This document shows, piece after piece, positions 6,795 through 13,964 of a stretch of DNA of 18,035 bases. The translations under genes and the position numbers were made by a program. Numbering within the stretch: position 1 is the stretch's first letter; every line of letters starts with the position of its first letter. The DNA lies in assembly GCA_028280675.1 (NCBI GenBank), contig JANQLI010000158.1, positions 1-18,035 on the forward strand, read 5' to 3'. This stretch comes from Alphaproteobacteria bacterium. GTDB lineage: Bacteria > Pseudomonadota > Alphaproteobacteria > SMXP01. The notes below the pieces were generated by a model that worked only from the letters and a program-made list of their open reading frames with translations, ran no database searches and was not told where the DNA came from.

Positions 6795-6834
6795 TGCCGT
6801 CATGCATCGCTAGTTGCAAAAAAGGAGTGAATTC

Positions 6835-7623
6835 GTGGTTCGATCTTTGACATCTCTGATGAGTATGGTTGCCCTGCTCTTCGCCTCCCCCCTGGCCGCC
6901 CAAGACACAACAACAGAAACAGTCCCAACAGGACCTATCGAATCTGAAGCCGTTGACGCCGTGAATGAGACGGATGATCAATCAAGTATTTTTATTGTCG
7001 GCGCAACACGGAACACCGGTCTGGAGATTGCGAAAATTCTCACTGAACGCGGCGATAAGGTGACCGCTTTGGTGCGGCCCAGTTCAGATCGTTCCGCGCT
7101 CGAACCTCTCGGTGTGACGTTCGCAGTGGGCGATGCCATGGACCCCGAATCCTTGCAAGCGGCTTTTGAAGGCGGAAACTATTCCACAGTTATTTCGACA
7201 CTCGGATGCTTTGATTGCGATCCGCCGGTCGATTTCATCGGCAATAAAAATGTTTTCGAAGCCGCCAAAACAGCAGGCGTGACACGTGCTCTCCTTGTGA
7301 CCTCTGTTGGCGCAGGCGATAGCGCCGATGCGCCGCCATGGCCTGCAAAGATTTTCTTGCGTAATATTCTGCCGTTGAAAACCCAAGCCGAGGATCATCT
7401 TAAGTCAACCGGCCTTGATTATACGATCTTACGTCCTGGCGCACTGAAATCTGCTCCTGCGACTGGGAATGGGTATATCACCGAAGATCGATCTGTATCG
7501 GGCGTCGTCACACGTGCCGATGTGGCTATTCAATTGGTCAAATGCCTTGATGACGATTCAACCATCGGCAAGACCTATGCTGTCAGCGACAGTGAAATGT
7601 CTTGGCCATGGGATATGTTCTAG
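6835..7623 (+). CDS. Exported NAD(P)-binding SDR-like protein (atypical SDR)
   Basis: A 262-residue Rossmann-fold protein of the atypical SDR/NmrA-like group (NAD(P)H-binding). I choose GTG 6835, which has AAGGAG 7 nt upstream; a TTG at 6814 is in frame but its ribosome site would be missing. The first 23 residues (MVRSLTSLMSMVALLFASPLAAQ) form a Sec signal peptide ending in an AxA-like site. An acidic, Thr-rich linker of about 27 residues follows. The dinucleotide motif is FIVGATRNTG (53-62), with the next strand KVTALVRPSSDRSAL, then the pattern FAVGDAMDP, STVISTLGC and the family motif LDYTILRPGAL. No YxxxK active site of classical SDRs is seen. Export of a nucleotide-binding protein is unusual. 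It is convergent with the HupE-like gene. Confidence 0.85.
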   Translation: MVRSLTSLMSMVALLFASPLAAQDTTTETVPTGPIESEAVDAVNETDDQSSIFIVGATRNTGLEIAKILTERGDKVTALVRPSSDRSALEPLGVTFAVGDAMDPESLQAAFEGGNYSTVISTLGCFDCDPPVDFIGNKNVFEAAKTAGVTRALLVTSVGAGDSADAPPWPAKIFLRNILPLKTQAEDHLKSTGLDYTILRPGALKSAPATGNGYITEDRSVSGVVTRADVAIQLVKCLDDDSTIGKTYAVSDSEMSWPWDMF

Positions 7624-7648
7624 GGGGGATATGTTTTAGGGGGATATA
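7611..7648 (+). repeat. 16-bp tandem repeat over the SDR stop codon
   Basis: GGATATGTTCTAGGGG (7611-7626) is followed directly by GGATATGTTTTAGGGG (7627-7642) and the partial GATATA (7643-7648). The first unit contains the last codons and TAG stop of the SDR gene; the second is a noncoding copy with one C-to-T change. Confidence 0.7.
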
Positions 7649-7656
7649 CCCTAAAA
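7634..7656. terminator. Hairpin between convergent SDR and HupE-like genes
   Basis: TTTTAGGG (7634-7641), 7-nt loop, CCCTAAAA (7649-7656): a perfect 8-bp stem that covers the stop codon of the minus-strand HupE-like gene and starts 11 nt after the SDR stop. The A/T ends of the stem give a T-run for either direction, as in bidirectional terminators, although the stem is short. Confidence 0.5.
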
Positions 7657-8787
7657 GAACACCCGCTCAATCGCCCAATAAGCGCCGACAAAAGATATGG
7701 CCAGTGATCCCGGAATAACAATGCGCTGGCGGTACCAGGGCTGATGCCTGAACCATCCGACACAAAGGAATGCAAGGGCAATGACCGCAAGTTGCCCAAG
7801 CTCCACTCCAATATTAAAGGTGATAAGGGCTGTCAGGAATTCTCCCTCTGGCAGCCCAATCTCTGAGAGGACGCCCGCAAAACCCATCCCATGCAGCAAT
7901 CCAAATAAGAAGACAATCACCACACGCCAAGGCTTGAGCTCGCGGGTGAGGATATTCTCGACCCCGACATACACAATTGAGACCGCAATTAATGGCTCAA
8001 CAATCGCCGGTGACAAAGAGATCAGTCCGTAAATGGACAGCCCTAAGGTGATTGTGTGCGCAATTGTGAATGCCGTGACCTGCCAAAAGAGAGGAGCCAA
8101 TCGCAGGCTTAACAGAAAAATGCCAAGGACAAAGAGAATATGATCAAGACCCAGGGGCAAAATGTGGGTAAAGCCAATGACCATATAATCCCACATCACG
8201 CGCCATATTGAGGGCGGCGTGTGAGCCCCGGTGATCTCGATCACGGGACTGACGTCACCCGTTTGCAGCCAATATGACAACGGCGTTTCTGATCCCGGAA
8301 GGGTCACCCGGAAAACATTGCTGCCATAGGCTTCGGGATAAGACCACATCAATTGAGACGCCGCATCCGGAAGCACGGCTTGAAGTGTTAAAACAGATTT
8401 ACGCGCCAAATCGACATCGCCGATGGATGGAATGTCAATATCTTCCGTTACGAATGTTAAAGGGGACCCATCAACGTTGGTGGCCGCGTTGATCCCCTGA
8501 AGAAACGTGCTCCCGTTTTCCAGAAAGACAGCCCGTAATTGCCCTGGCGGCATTTGACGGAGTTGATTGTAACGCTGTGCGTTGGGTGAATCATCAGTAT
8601 CGTCGTGTTCGGTTCCGATTTCGGCGAGGATCGCCTCTAAATTTGTTTCTATAGTGAGCGTGAGAAAACCATCTGACGTTACTTCAGCTTCGACAATTGC
8701 TGGCCGAATGGTGTGGCCAGCCGCCGTCCCTGCCGATAACACCATACCGGCGAACAAAATAAATAGTCCCGCAACACGCAGCCGCAT
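7651..8787 (-). CDS. HupE/UreJ-like membrane protein with periplasmic N-terminal domain
   Basis: A 378-residue protein (ATG 8787). A signal peptide ends at SAGTAAG, and the mature chain would start with His25 (HTIRPAIVEAEV). Residues about 26-195 form a beta-rich extracytoplasmic domain; the rest is a polytopic membrane domain of the HupE/UreJ type. Conserved polar residues lie within helices: H208 and GLDH (213-216) in FTHILPLGLDHILFVLG, H244 (FTIAHT), E277 (VGVEN), H299 (LLHGMGFAG) and NIGVELGQ (325-332). HupE/UreJ relatives are linked to nickel or cobalt uptake; substrate here is not shown. The frame stays open upstream for over 100 codons, but that part overlaps the divergent gene and lacks family features. 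No clear ribosome site precedes ATG 8787. It is divergent from a DUF4198 gene (90-nt gap), fitting a metal-acquisition pair. Confidence 0.85.
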   Translation of the reverse strand: MRLRVAGLFILFAGMVLSAGTAAGHTIRPAIVEAEVTSDGFLTLTIETNLEAILAEIGTEHDDTDDSPNAQRYNQLRQMPPGQLRAVFLENGSTFLQGINAATNVDGSPLTFVTEDIDIPSIGDVDLARKSVLTLQAVLPDAASQLMWSYPEAYGSNVFRVTLPGSETPLSYWLQTGDVSPVIEITGAHTPPSIWRVMWDYMVIGFTHILPLGLDHILFVLGIFLLSLRLAPLFWQVTAFTIAHTITLGLSIYGLISLSPAIVEPLIAVSIVYVGVENILTRELKPWRVVIVFLFGLLHGMGFAGVLSEIGLPEGEFLTALITFNIGVELGQLAVIALAFLCVGWFRHQPWYRQRIVIPGSLAISFVGAYWAIERVFF

Positions 8788-8835
8788 ATGTTGGGTTAAC
8801 TTAAACAAATGCCGGAATGCCCTTCTCTCGCCAAA

Positions 8836-8847
8836 ATCATGTATGAT
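8836..8847. promoter_or_regulatory. Palindrome in the HupE-like/DUF4198 divergent promoter region
   Basis: ATCAT-GT-ATGAT at 8836-8847 lies about midway in the 90-nt gap separating the two divergent starts. It is the only clear dyad there, so it is the best candidate operator for joint control of the pair. GTATGA inside it equals one half of an E. coli NikR site, but no TCATAC partner is found 16 nt away. Confidence 0.35.
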
Positions 8848-8877
8848 CCTACAAAACACCTCTAACGTAGATAAGAT

Positions 8878-9699
8878 ATGCACGCTGCACGTAAACAGAT
8901 CATATTTCCATTGGTTTTTTTGGCCGCGTTCCTTTTTGGCGGGATCACGAGTGGCCTTGGTCACGATTTCTGGATTGCGCCAAGCCAGTATCTCCTGGAT
9001 GCGCCAGATAGGATCGACTTGTCTCTCAAAGAGGGGGTGGCTCTCAAAGGCGACACCCTGCCCTATATTCCAGCCTGGTTTCAGGACTTTTCTCAAAGCC
9101 ATCATCAAACCCGCATGTCAATCTATTCGGACTTGGGCAGCGATCCTGCGGCAACCATTATCCCAGAAACGGGCTTAACGCTGATCGGCTATCACAGCAA
9201 TCGGGTGAGCGATGTCTTCAAGCCTGAAAAGTTTCTGACTTACCTGGAAGAAGAGGCGCTTGATGATGTCATTGCCTTACGTGAGCAACGCGGGGAGAGC
9301 GGCAAAGATGCCTATGAATCCTTCGTCCGCTGCGCGAAGTCCCTCATCCAAACAGGTCCGGTTATAGAGACGGATCTTTTCGCCACGAAGCTTGGCTATA
9401 CACTAGAGCTTATTCCAAAAAACAACCCCTATGCCCTTGCGCCAGGGGACACACTGACCATTGAACTTCTTTATCAGGACAAACCACTCGCCAACCGGCG
9501 TGTACGCGCCTTCACCTCTGATCAACCAGACATCACAATTGATGTCCTCACAAACGCGCAAGGGATCGCGCAACTCACGCTGCCACACGCAGGCGAATGG
9601 CTGATAAAGTCTGTTCACCTTGTGCCCTTCGAAGATCTCCCGCCTGTGGAATGGGAAAGCTATTGGGCATCTCTCACCTTTGAGATGCGTAAATCTTAA
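8878..9699 (+). CDS. DUF4198 periplasmic protein, probable metal-uptake partner
   Basis: A 273-residue exported protein starting at ATG 8878. The signal peptide (MHAARKQIIFPLVFLAAFLF onward) ends before GHDFWIAPSQY, so the mature N-terminus would be His29. HDFWI at the mature start, a beta-sandwich middle, and a C-terminal carboxypeptidase-regulatory-like segment (LAPGDTLTIELLYQDKPLANRRVRAF, then TNAQGIAQLTLPHAGEWLIKSVHL) are the hallmarks of DUF4198. Members such as NikK act beside nickel/cobalt ECF transporters. Divergence from the HupE-like permease suggests the two work together on a transition metal; which metal is not visible. It ends with TAA at 9697-9699, overlapping the stop of the convergent S9 peptidase gene by 4 nt. 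Confidence 0.87.
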   Translation: MHAARKQIIFPLVFLAAFLFGGITSGLGHDFWIAPSQYLLDAPDRIDLSLKEGVALKGDTLPYIPAWFQDFSQSHHQTRMSIYSDLGSDPAATIIPETGLTLIGYHSNRVSDVFKPEKFLTYLEEEALDDVIALREQRGESGKDAYESFVRCAKSLIQTGPVIETDLFATKLGYTLELIPKNNPYALAPGDTLTIELLYQDKPLANRRVRAFTSDQPDITIDVLTNAQGIAQLTLPHAGEWLIKSVHLVPFEDLPPVEWESYWASLTFEMRKS

Positions 9700-11657
9700 T
9701 GAAGGTGCTTCTTAAAGAATGCTTCCGTTTCAAGGAGAGTTTTCTTCAAAGCATCGTTGGTCCAAAGCGTATGGCCGCCCTCTTTCAATTCAATATATTT
9801 GACGTCCTTTTTCGCCTTCTTTAAGGCGCGGTTCATGTCCTTACTTTGATTGACATTCACATTTGCATCATCTGTTGCGTGAATCAGGAGAATGGGAACA
9901 TCCATTTCTTTCGCATATGTAATGGGCGAATGAGCTACCAACAGATCTTTTTGAGTATCAATATTCCCGAGAGATTTGTCGTACCATTCACGCAGTTCTT
10001 CTCTATCCTGTTTATCGACTTCTTTCATAGCATTTTTCACGCGATCTACCCAATCTGTTGGGCCATTAATACTCGCCGCACATTTAACAAGATCCGTTTT
10101 GGCTGCTAACATCAAAGACGCCGTCCCACCATAACTCATACCTACAGCACAAACGCGGTTAGGATCAGCATAACCAGATTTCAGTAATGCGCTGATTCCC
10201 GACGCTATATCCTCTATCATGGCATCGCCGTATTGATGATAACCAGCCTCCTCAAAAGCTTTACCGTAACCAGACGAACCTCGATAATTTGGCTGAAAGA
10301 CAACATACCCACGGCTTGCCCAATATTGCGCATAAATATCGAAGGTAAGCCAATCTCGCGCCTGAGGCCCCCCATGTGGATTAACAATGAGTGGTAAGTA
10401 TCTTAGCGAATTTTCACTTCTTTTGGGAAAAGTGAGGTAACCATCAATTTTCCTCCCATCAAATGATGCGTATTTCACCACATCTACTGATGTTAATAGG
10501 CTTCGTGTAATTTTTGGTTGCAATTCAGAAATTTTATGAACCTTTTTAGATACCTGGTCATACACATAATATACTCCAGGGTCCCAAGGCGAATTTGAAT
10601 AAAAGAGAAAACGCCGATTATCGTAAGAGATAGATACTATCTCGACGACTCCATTTGGAAAGCGGCTCTCTAATGTTTCTTGAATTTTCTGAATACCCTT
10701 ATCTAGAAATATATAACGTTTACGATCTGCGAGATAGCTTACACCAATAATCTCATTGGTATTCGCATCTGTAACAGTACTCTCTATGTCATACCCATCA
10801 ACAGCGACAACACGATCTGTAAGCATTTTACTTCGTAAGTCGTATTTGTAGAGACTAATATAGTTATCATTCTCCTTGCGATCGAGAACAAGAATTTCTG
10901 CGTCTCCCTTTAGACCCGCTATATCCTTATCCAACTCCTCTTCCATTTCAGACAGACGAAATTCACGAATGCGATTCCATTTCTTTTTTGTCGCGTCAAA
11001 TGCATAAATTTTAACCTTTTTAGATCGCCGAGAAAAATCGATACGAATTTGTGGTTCCCCACGATCCGACAATCCCCAAAACACAGTATTCTTCTTGCCT
11101 TTAAGATACTTCTCAGCTTCACCCGTGATAATGTTTACCTTATAAAGACAAGGGGAGCTATCATAGGCGTACACAAGAATATGTGCGGGATCATACGGAA
11201 GAATGCTTGCAACTTGTGACAGGTCAAAATTATCTCGAAGTTCACGTGTATTATGCATCAGCCACACACCCCCTTGACCATAGGGGTCGATCACCATCAA
11301 TCTACGGAAACCTACTTGAACGCCATATATTTTTTTAAATGAGGTAAGTGTGACAGCAAGTTTGGTATCGGAGAGCCAACGAACACCTGTAATTTTTTTC
11401 TTAGAGTCCTCGAAGATAGTGGTGAGTATTTTAAAATTTTGATTAATGTCTGCAACGATTAAAGCATAAGACCCGCTCACATGCCTCTGAATAAACGCAA
11501 TCTTGCTACCATCCATCGACATTGCAATATCGCGCAGTTCATAATCAGCAAGGTAATCGTCAACCGTTGGAAGAGAAGATTGAGCGGTTGCCGCATGGTG
11601 ATACGACAGTATCAGAATACCAAGACATGCTGTGAAAACGTTTAAAATATAACGCAT
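9696..11657 (-). CDS. Exported prolyl oligopeptidase-family (S9) serine peptidase
   Basis: A 653-residue peptidase from ATG 11657, chosen because an AGGGGCGGGGG purine tract precedes it and a signal peptide follows directly (MRYILNVFTACLGILILSYH, then HAATAQSS). An in-frame ATG at 11699 adds 14 residues. Residues about 30-400 are an irregular beta-propeller that gates the active site. The C-terminal alpha/beta-hydrolase domain starts near 400 and includes NPHGGP (426-431), NYRGSSGYG (457-465), the nucleophile elbow GMSYGG (Ser508), HATDD (Asp597) and EGGH (His629), a complete catalytic triad. It most likely cleaves or trims short peptides in the periplasm or outside the cell. Composition is AT-rich and Lys-rich compared with its neighbours (23 G/C of 60 in 10441-10500), hinting at separate ancestry. 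Confidence 0.94.
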   Translation of the reverse strand: MRYILNVFTACLGILILSYHHAATAQSSLPTVDDYLADYELRDIAMSMDGSKIAFIQRHVSGSYALIVADINQNFKILTTIFEDSKKKITGVRWLSDTKLAVTLTSFKKIYGVQVGFRRLMVIDPYGQGGVWLMHNTRELRDNFDLSQVASILPYDPAHILVYAYDSSPCLYKVNIITGEAEKYLKGKKNTVFWGLSDRGEPQIRIDFSRRSKKVKIYAFDATKKKWNRIREFRLSEMEEELDKDIAGLKGDAEILVLDRKENDNYISLYKYDLRSKMLTDRVVAVDGYDIESTVTDANTNEIIGVSYLADRKRYIFLDKGIQKIQETLESRFPNGVVEIVSISYDNRRFLFYSNSPWDPGVYYVYDQVSKKVHKISELQPKITRSLLTSVDVVKYASFDGRKIDGYLTFPKRSENSLRYLPLIVNPHGGPQARDWLTFDIYAQYWASRGYVVFQPNYRGSSGYGKAFEEAGYHQYGDAMIEDIASGISALLKSGYADPNRVCAVGMSYGGTASLMLAAKTDLVKCAASINGPTDWVDRVKNAMKEVDKQDREELREWYDKSLGNIDTQKDLLVAHSPITYAKEMDVPILLIHATDDANVNVNQSKDMNRALKKAKKDVKYIELKEGGHTLWTNDALKKTLLETEAFFKKHLH

Positions 11658-11930
11658 AACCCCCGCCCCTTTTAGCCTATTAGATGAAAAGGGTAACACT
11701 CAAAACGTGTATGAGTAAACAGCGCGTCTTATGAGATAATTACGAAATGTGTGCCGACGAGTAATTTTTTGCCAAGTTGAAATAAAAGCTTCACAAAGAC
11801 TGGAATGGCTGGATTTAACCCATATTCTCAGCCAAATTCCGCCATTTTTCACCGCTATAGGTAAGACTCCATTTTACACCGCATCTATGCTTAAATACGC
11901 GGCATAGTATTTTGAGTGGAGGGGACCGCA

Positions 11931-12218
11931 ATGGGCAGTGTCGTTAGTTCAACAGTTAATATCTTTTTATCTATCATCTTAGGGGCCATATCAGTCGCGT
12001 ATGTCGCTGTTGAGCACGCCCCCATTCTAAAAGTGCTTCAAACAGGCGCCACTCAGGTCGCAACGTATATCAAATCTACAAATATTCCTGACGAGTATAA
12101 TGTGTGGGTTGGCATTTTAATCAATGACAATCAAATCCTGTTCCTCTTCTTTGTCATCTTAGCGCGTATCGTACTCGCATCGATAACAGCGCTTGGCAAA
12201 AGAGCAATGGGATACTGA
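11931..12218 (+). CDS. Small two-helix membrane protein, unknown
   Basis: A 95-residue protein from ATG 11931, with GGAGGGG (11918-11924) 6 nt upstream; the GTG at 11916 is in frame but lies just before that site. Two hydrophobic segments (about 8-27 and 66-86) flank a polar stretch of some 35 residues that includes KVLQTGATQVATYIKSTNIP and DEYNVW. The end is basic (GKRAMGY), suggesting a cytosolic C-terminus. I do not recognise a family. It stands alone: a 273-nt gap separates it from the divergent S9 gene, and the convergent NmrA gene stops 14 nt after it. AT-rich like the S9 region. Confidence 0.7.
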   Translation: MGSVVSSTVNIFLSIILGAISVAYVAVEHAPILKVLQTGATQVATYIKSTNIPDEYNVWVGILINDNQILFLFFVILARIVLASITALGKRAMGY

Positions 12219-12232
12219 TACAAGAGAGCATC

Positions 12233-13090
12233 TCACTCAAATAGAGAGCGATGATCTTCGATAAATTGCGTGAGTGATATTGCTGGGCGGTCAAGCAATT
12301 GCTCCACAGTGTCAGTGGTGTGATCAATGATGCCATCTGATATGGATTGAAATTCTTGACACACCCCATCAATCCGCCACTGAGAATAGCCCCCTGCTTT
12401 TAAACGCTCACGAAACGCATCCTCCGGCATTTCCACATATTTGATCTCGCGTCCAAGGGTGTTCGAAAACGTCGCCGCAACATCGGCAAAGGTTTCCAGA
12501 TCAGGACCCGTCATTACATACACTTGCCCTGTATGACCATCCTCCGTGAATACTCTGCGCGCAACCTCAGCCACATCGCGAATATCAGTTGCAGCAACGG
12601 TACCCTGTGCGCTGATAGGTAAAGAGATGATGTTTTTCTCTTTAATCACCGACGCCATATTGCTGAAGTTTTGCGAGAAGAAGGAGGGCTTCAAAATAGT
12701 CCAATCCAGACCGGACTCGCGAATATGTTTTTCCGACGCCACATGCATTGAGGTGAAGGGGTTGGTCGTGCCATCAACGGATTCCATGGAGGAAAGATTC
12801 ACCAGATGCTTCACGCCATTACGGACACAGGCGTCTGTAAATGCTTTTTCCCGATCCAATTGATGCTCGCCGTTTGGCGTAATCAAGAGCGCCTTATCAA
12901 CCCCTTGCAGCGCCTGATCCATAGAGGATACATCGTCAAAGTCAGCAATGGCCACCTCCACATTCTTGCCTTCATAAGGCGCGGCTTTCTCGGCGGAGCG
13001 CACCATGACGCGGAAAGGGATGTTATGGTCCAACAGTTCTTTGGCGACCGCTGAACCTGTTTTGCCCGTCACACTTGTCAGTAAAATCAT
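12233..13090 (-). CDS. NmrA-like NAD(P)-binding reductase
   Basis: A 285-residue cytoplasmic protein of the NmrA/atypical SDR group, related to NAD(P)H:quinone oxidoreductase 2-like and azoreductase-like proteins. The N-terminal glycine motif is MILLTSVTGKTG (G9, G12). Then come IPFRVMVRS (the arginine that often favours NADP), VEVAIADFDD, KALLITP and the family pattern LDWTILKPSFFSQNF. I choose ATG 13090 because the Rossmann strand begins immediately; a GTG at 13126 adds 12 residues of non-family sequence. It lies 39 nt downstream of the exported SDR gene on the same strand, so the two are probably cotranscribed. Substrate is unknown. Confidence 0.88.
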   Translation of the reverse strand: MILLTSVTGKTGSAVAKELLDHNIPFRVMVRSAEKAAPYEGKNVEVAIADFDDVSSMDQALQGVDKALLITPNGEHQLDREKAFTDACVRNGVKHLVNLSSMESVDGTTNPFTSMHVASEKHIRESGLDWTILKPSFFSQNFSNMASVIKEKNIISLPISAQGTVAATDIRDVAEVARRVFTEDGHTGQVYVMTGPDLETFADVAATFSNTLGREIKYVEMPEDAFRERLKAGGYSQWRIDGVCQEFQSISDGIIDHTTDTVEQLLDRPAISLTQFIEDHRSLFE

Positions 13091-13129
13091 TTCGATATAT
13101 CCATCATTATTATGAGTTGAGTTCACTGC

Positions 13130-13924
13130 TTACCAGGGAACGATTTCACCCTCATGTGAGTATAAGATTCCAGACTTTTCAAGGCCATAATCATCAATGA
13201 CCGCAACAACCTTTTCTGCACTCGCGCGCGGGGAAATCATCATGGGCAAGGACGGCAAACCGCCAAAGTTTGTATCGACAAACCCAGGAGAGATCAGTCC
13301 CACCGTAATGCCATTGGGGCGCAGTTCATTGGCCAGCATATGCATGACCATATTGAGCGCCGTTTTGCTCGATTTATAAAAATAGGAATTCCCTTTTTGC
13401 CCGTCCGTGTCGGCAATCGAGCCTTGGGTGCTGGAAATGTTGATGATCTTTTTCTGGTCGCTCGCCGCGACATTGACATAAAAAGCCTGCGCGATCCGCA
13501 TCGGACCTTTGACATTCACGTCTATCACAAAATCATAGAGCCCAAAATCATAAGCCCCAAATTGCTGTTTATTGCGATCGCCAGGTATCGCAGCGTTATT
13601 CAATAAAATGTCAATGGGTTGATCTTTATACTTTTCAGCAAGCGCCGCAATTTCAGCCTCATCCGTCACATCAAGCTCTTCCACCGCAACAGTATCATGC
13701 GCTGCGGCAAGCGCATTGAGATCATCCGCCTTGGAAGGCGTGCGGCATGTTGCAATCACGTTCCACCCCCGCTCTGCATAGACTGTTGCAATCTGAAGAC
13801 CAATGCCGCGATTCGAACCGGTGATCAGCACTGTCGGTTCCGCCGCAATTGCTTTAAGCGGAGACGCAAAGGCGCCTAAAAGAACGGCTAAACTCCAGCC
13901 CATGATTTGTCGTTTGTTCAACAT
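13130..13924 (-). CDS. Exported short-chain dehydrogenase/reductase
   Basis: A 264-residue classical SDR preceded by a signal peptide. ATG 13924 has GGAGG 7 nt upstream. The leader MLNKRQIMGWSLAVLLGAFA, then SPLKAIAA, has a Lys-Arg pair before a moderately hydrophobic core and an AxA end, which could be a Tat signal with KR in place of RR. The cofactor site TGSNRGIG is at 35-42, the N-A-A motif NNAA at 109-112, the serine segment ISSTQGS at 163-169, and the catalytic pair Y183 and K187. PGFVDT (213-218) follows as usual. Similar to carbonyl/oxidoreductase SDRs; substrate unknown. Tat export would fit a protein folded around NAD(P). First gene of a two-gene operon with the NmrA-like reductase. 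Confidence 0.9.
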   Translation of the reverse strand: MLNKRQIMGWSLAVLLGAFASPLKAIAAEPTVLITGSNRGIGLQIATVYAERGWNVIATCRTPSKADDLNALAAAHDTVAVEELDVTDEAEIAALAEKYKDQPIDILLNNAAIPGDRNKQQFGAYDFGLYDFVIDVNVKGPMRIAQAFYVNVAASDQKKIINISSTQGSIADTDGQKGNSYFYKSSKTALNMVMHMLANELRPNGITVGLISPGFVDTNFGGLPSLPMMISPRASAEKVVAVIDDYGLEKSGILYSHEGEIVPW

Positions 13925-13964
13925 GACCCTACCTCCCTATGTCGCTCTCTCATGAAGCGATGTG

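Larger units (their letters stand above)
6483..6834. other. Gene-free 352-nt region between DUF1330 (-) and the exported SDR (+)
   Basis: No ORF here has a credible start and ribosome site. It holds the promoters of both divergent genes, a Fur-like dyad at 6605-6645 and a second dyad at 6766-6794 (listed separately). Sequence is AT-rich around 6600-6650. Confidence 0.6.

Noticed and set aside
8841..8868. NikR operator GTATGA-N16-TCATAC
   Set aside because: Only the left half is present; the bases 16 nt later read TAACGT.
7651..9108. HupE-like frame stays open for 107 codons upstream of ATG 8787
   Set aside because: The extension overlaps the divergent DUF4198 gene and precedes a signal peptide that must be N-terminal; no ribosome site supports it.
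13294..13606. Overlapping ORFs on both strands within the exported SDR gene
   Set aside because: They are shadows of a gene with all SDR motifs in frame.
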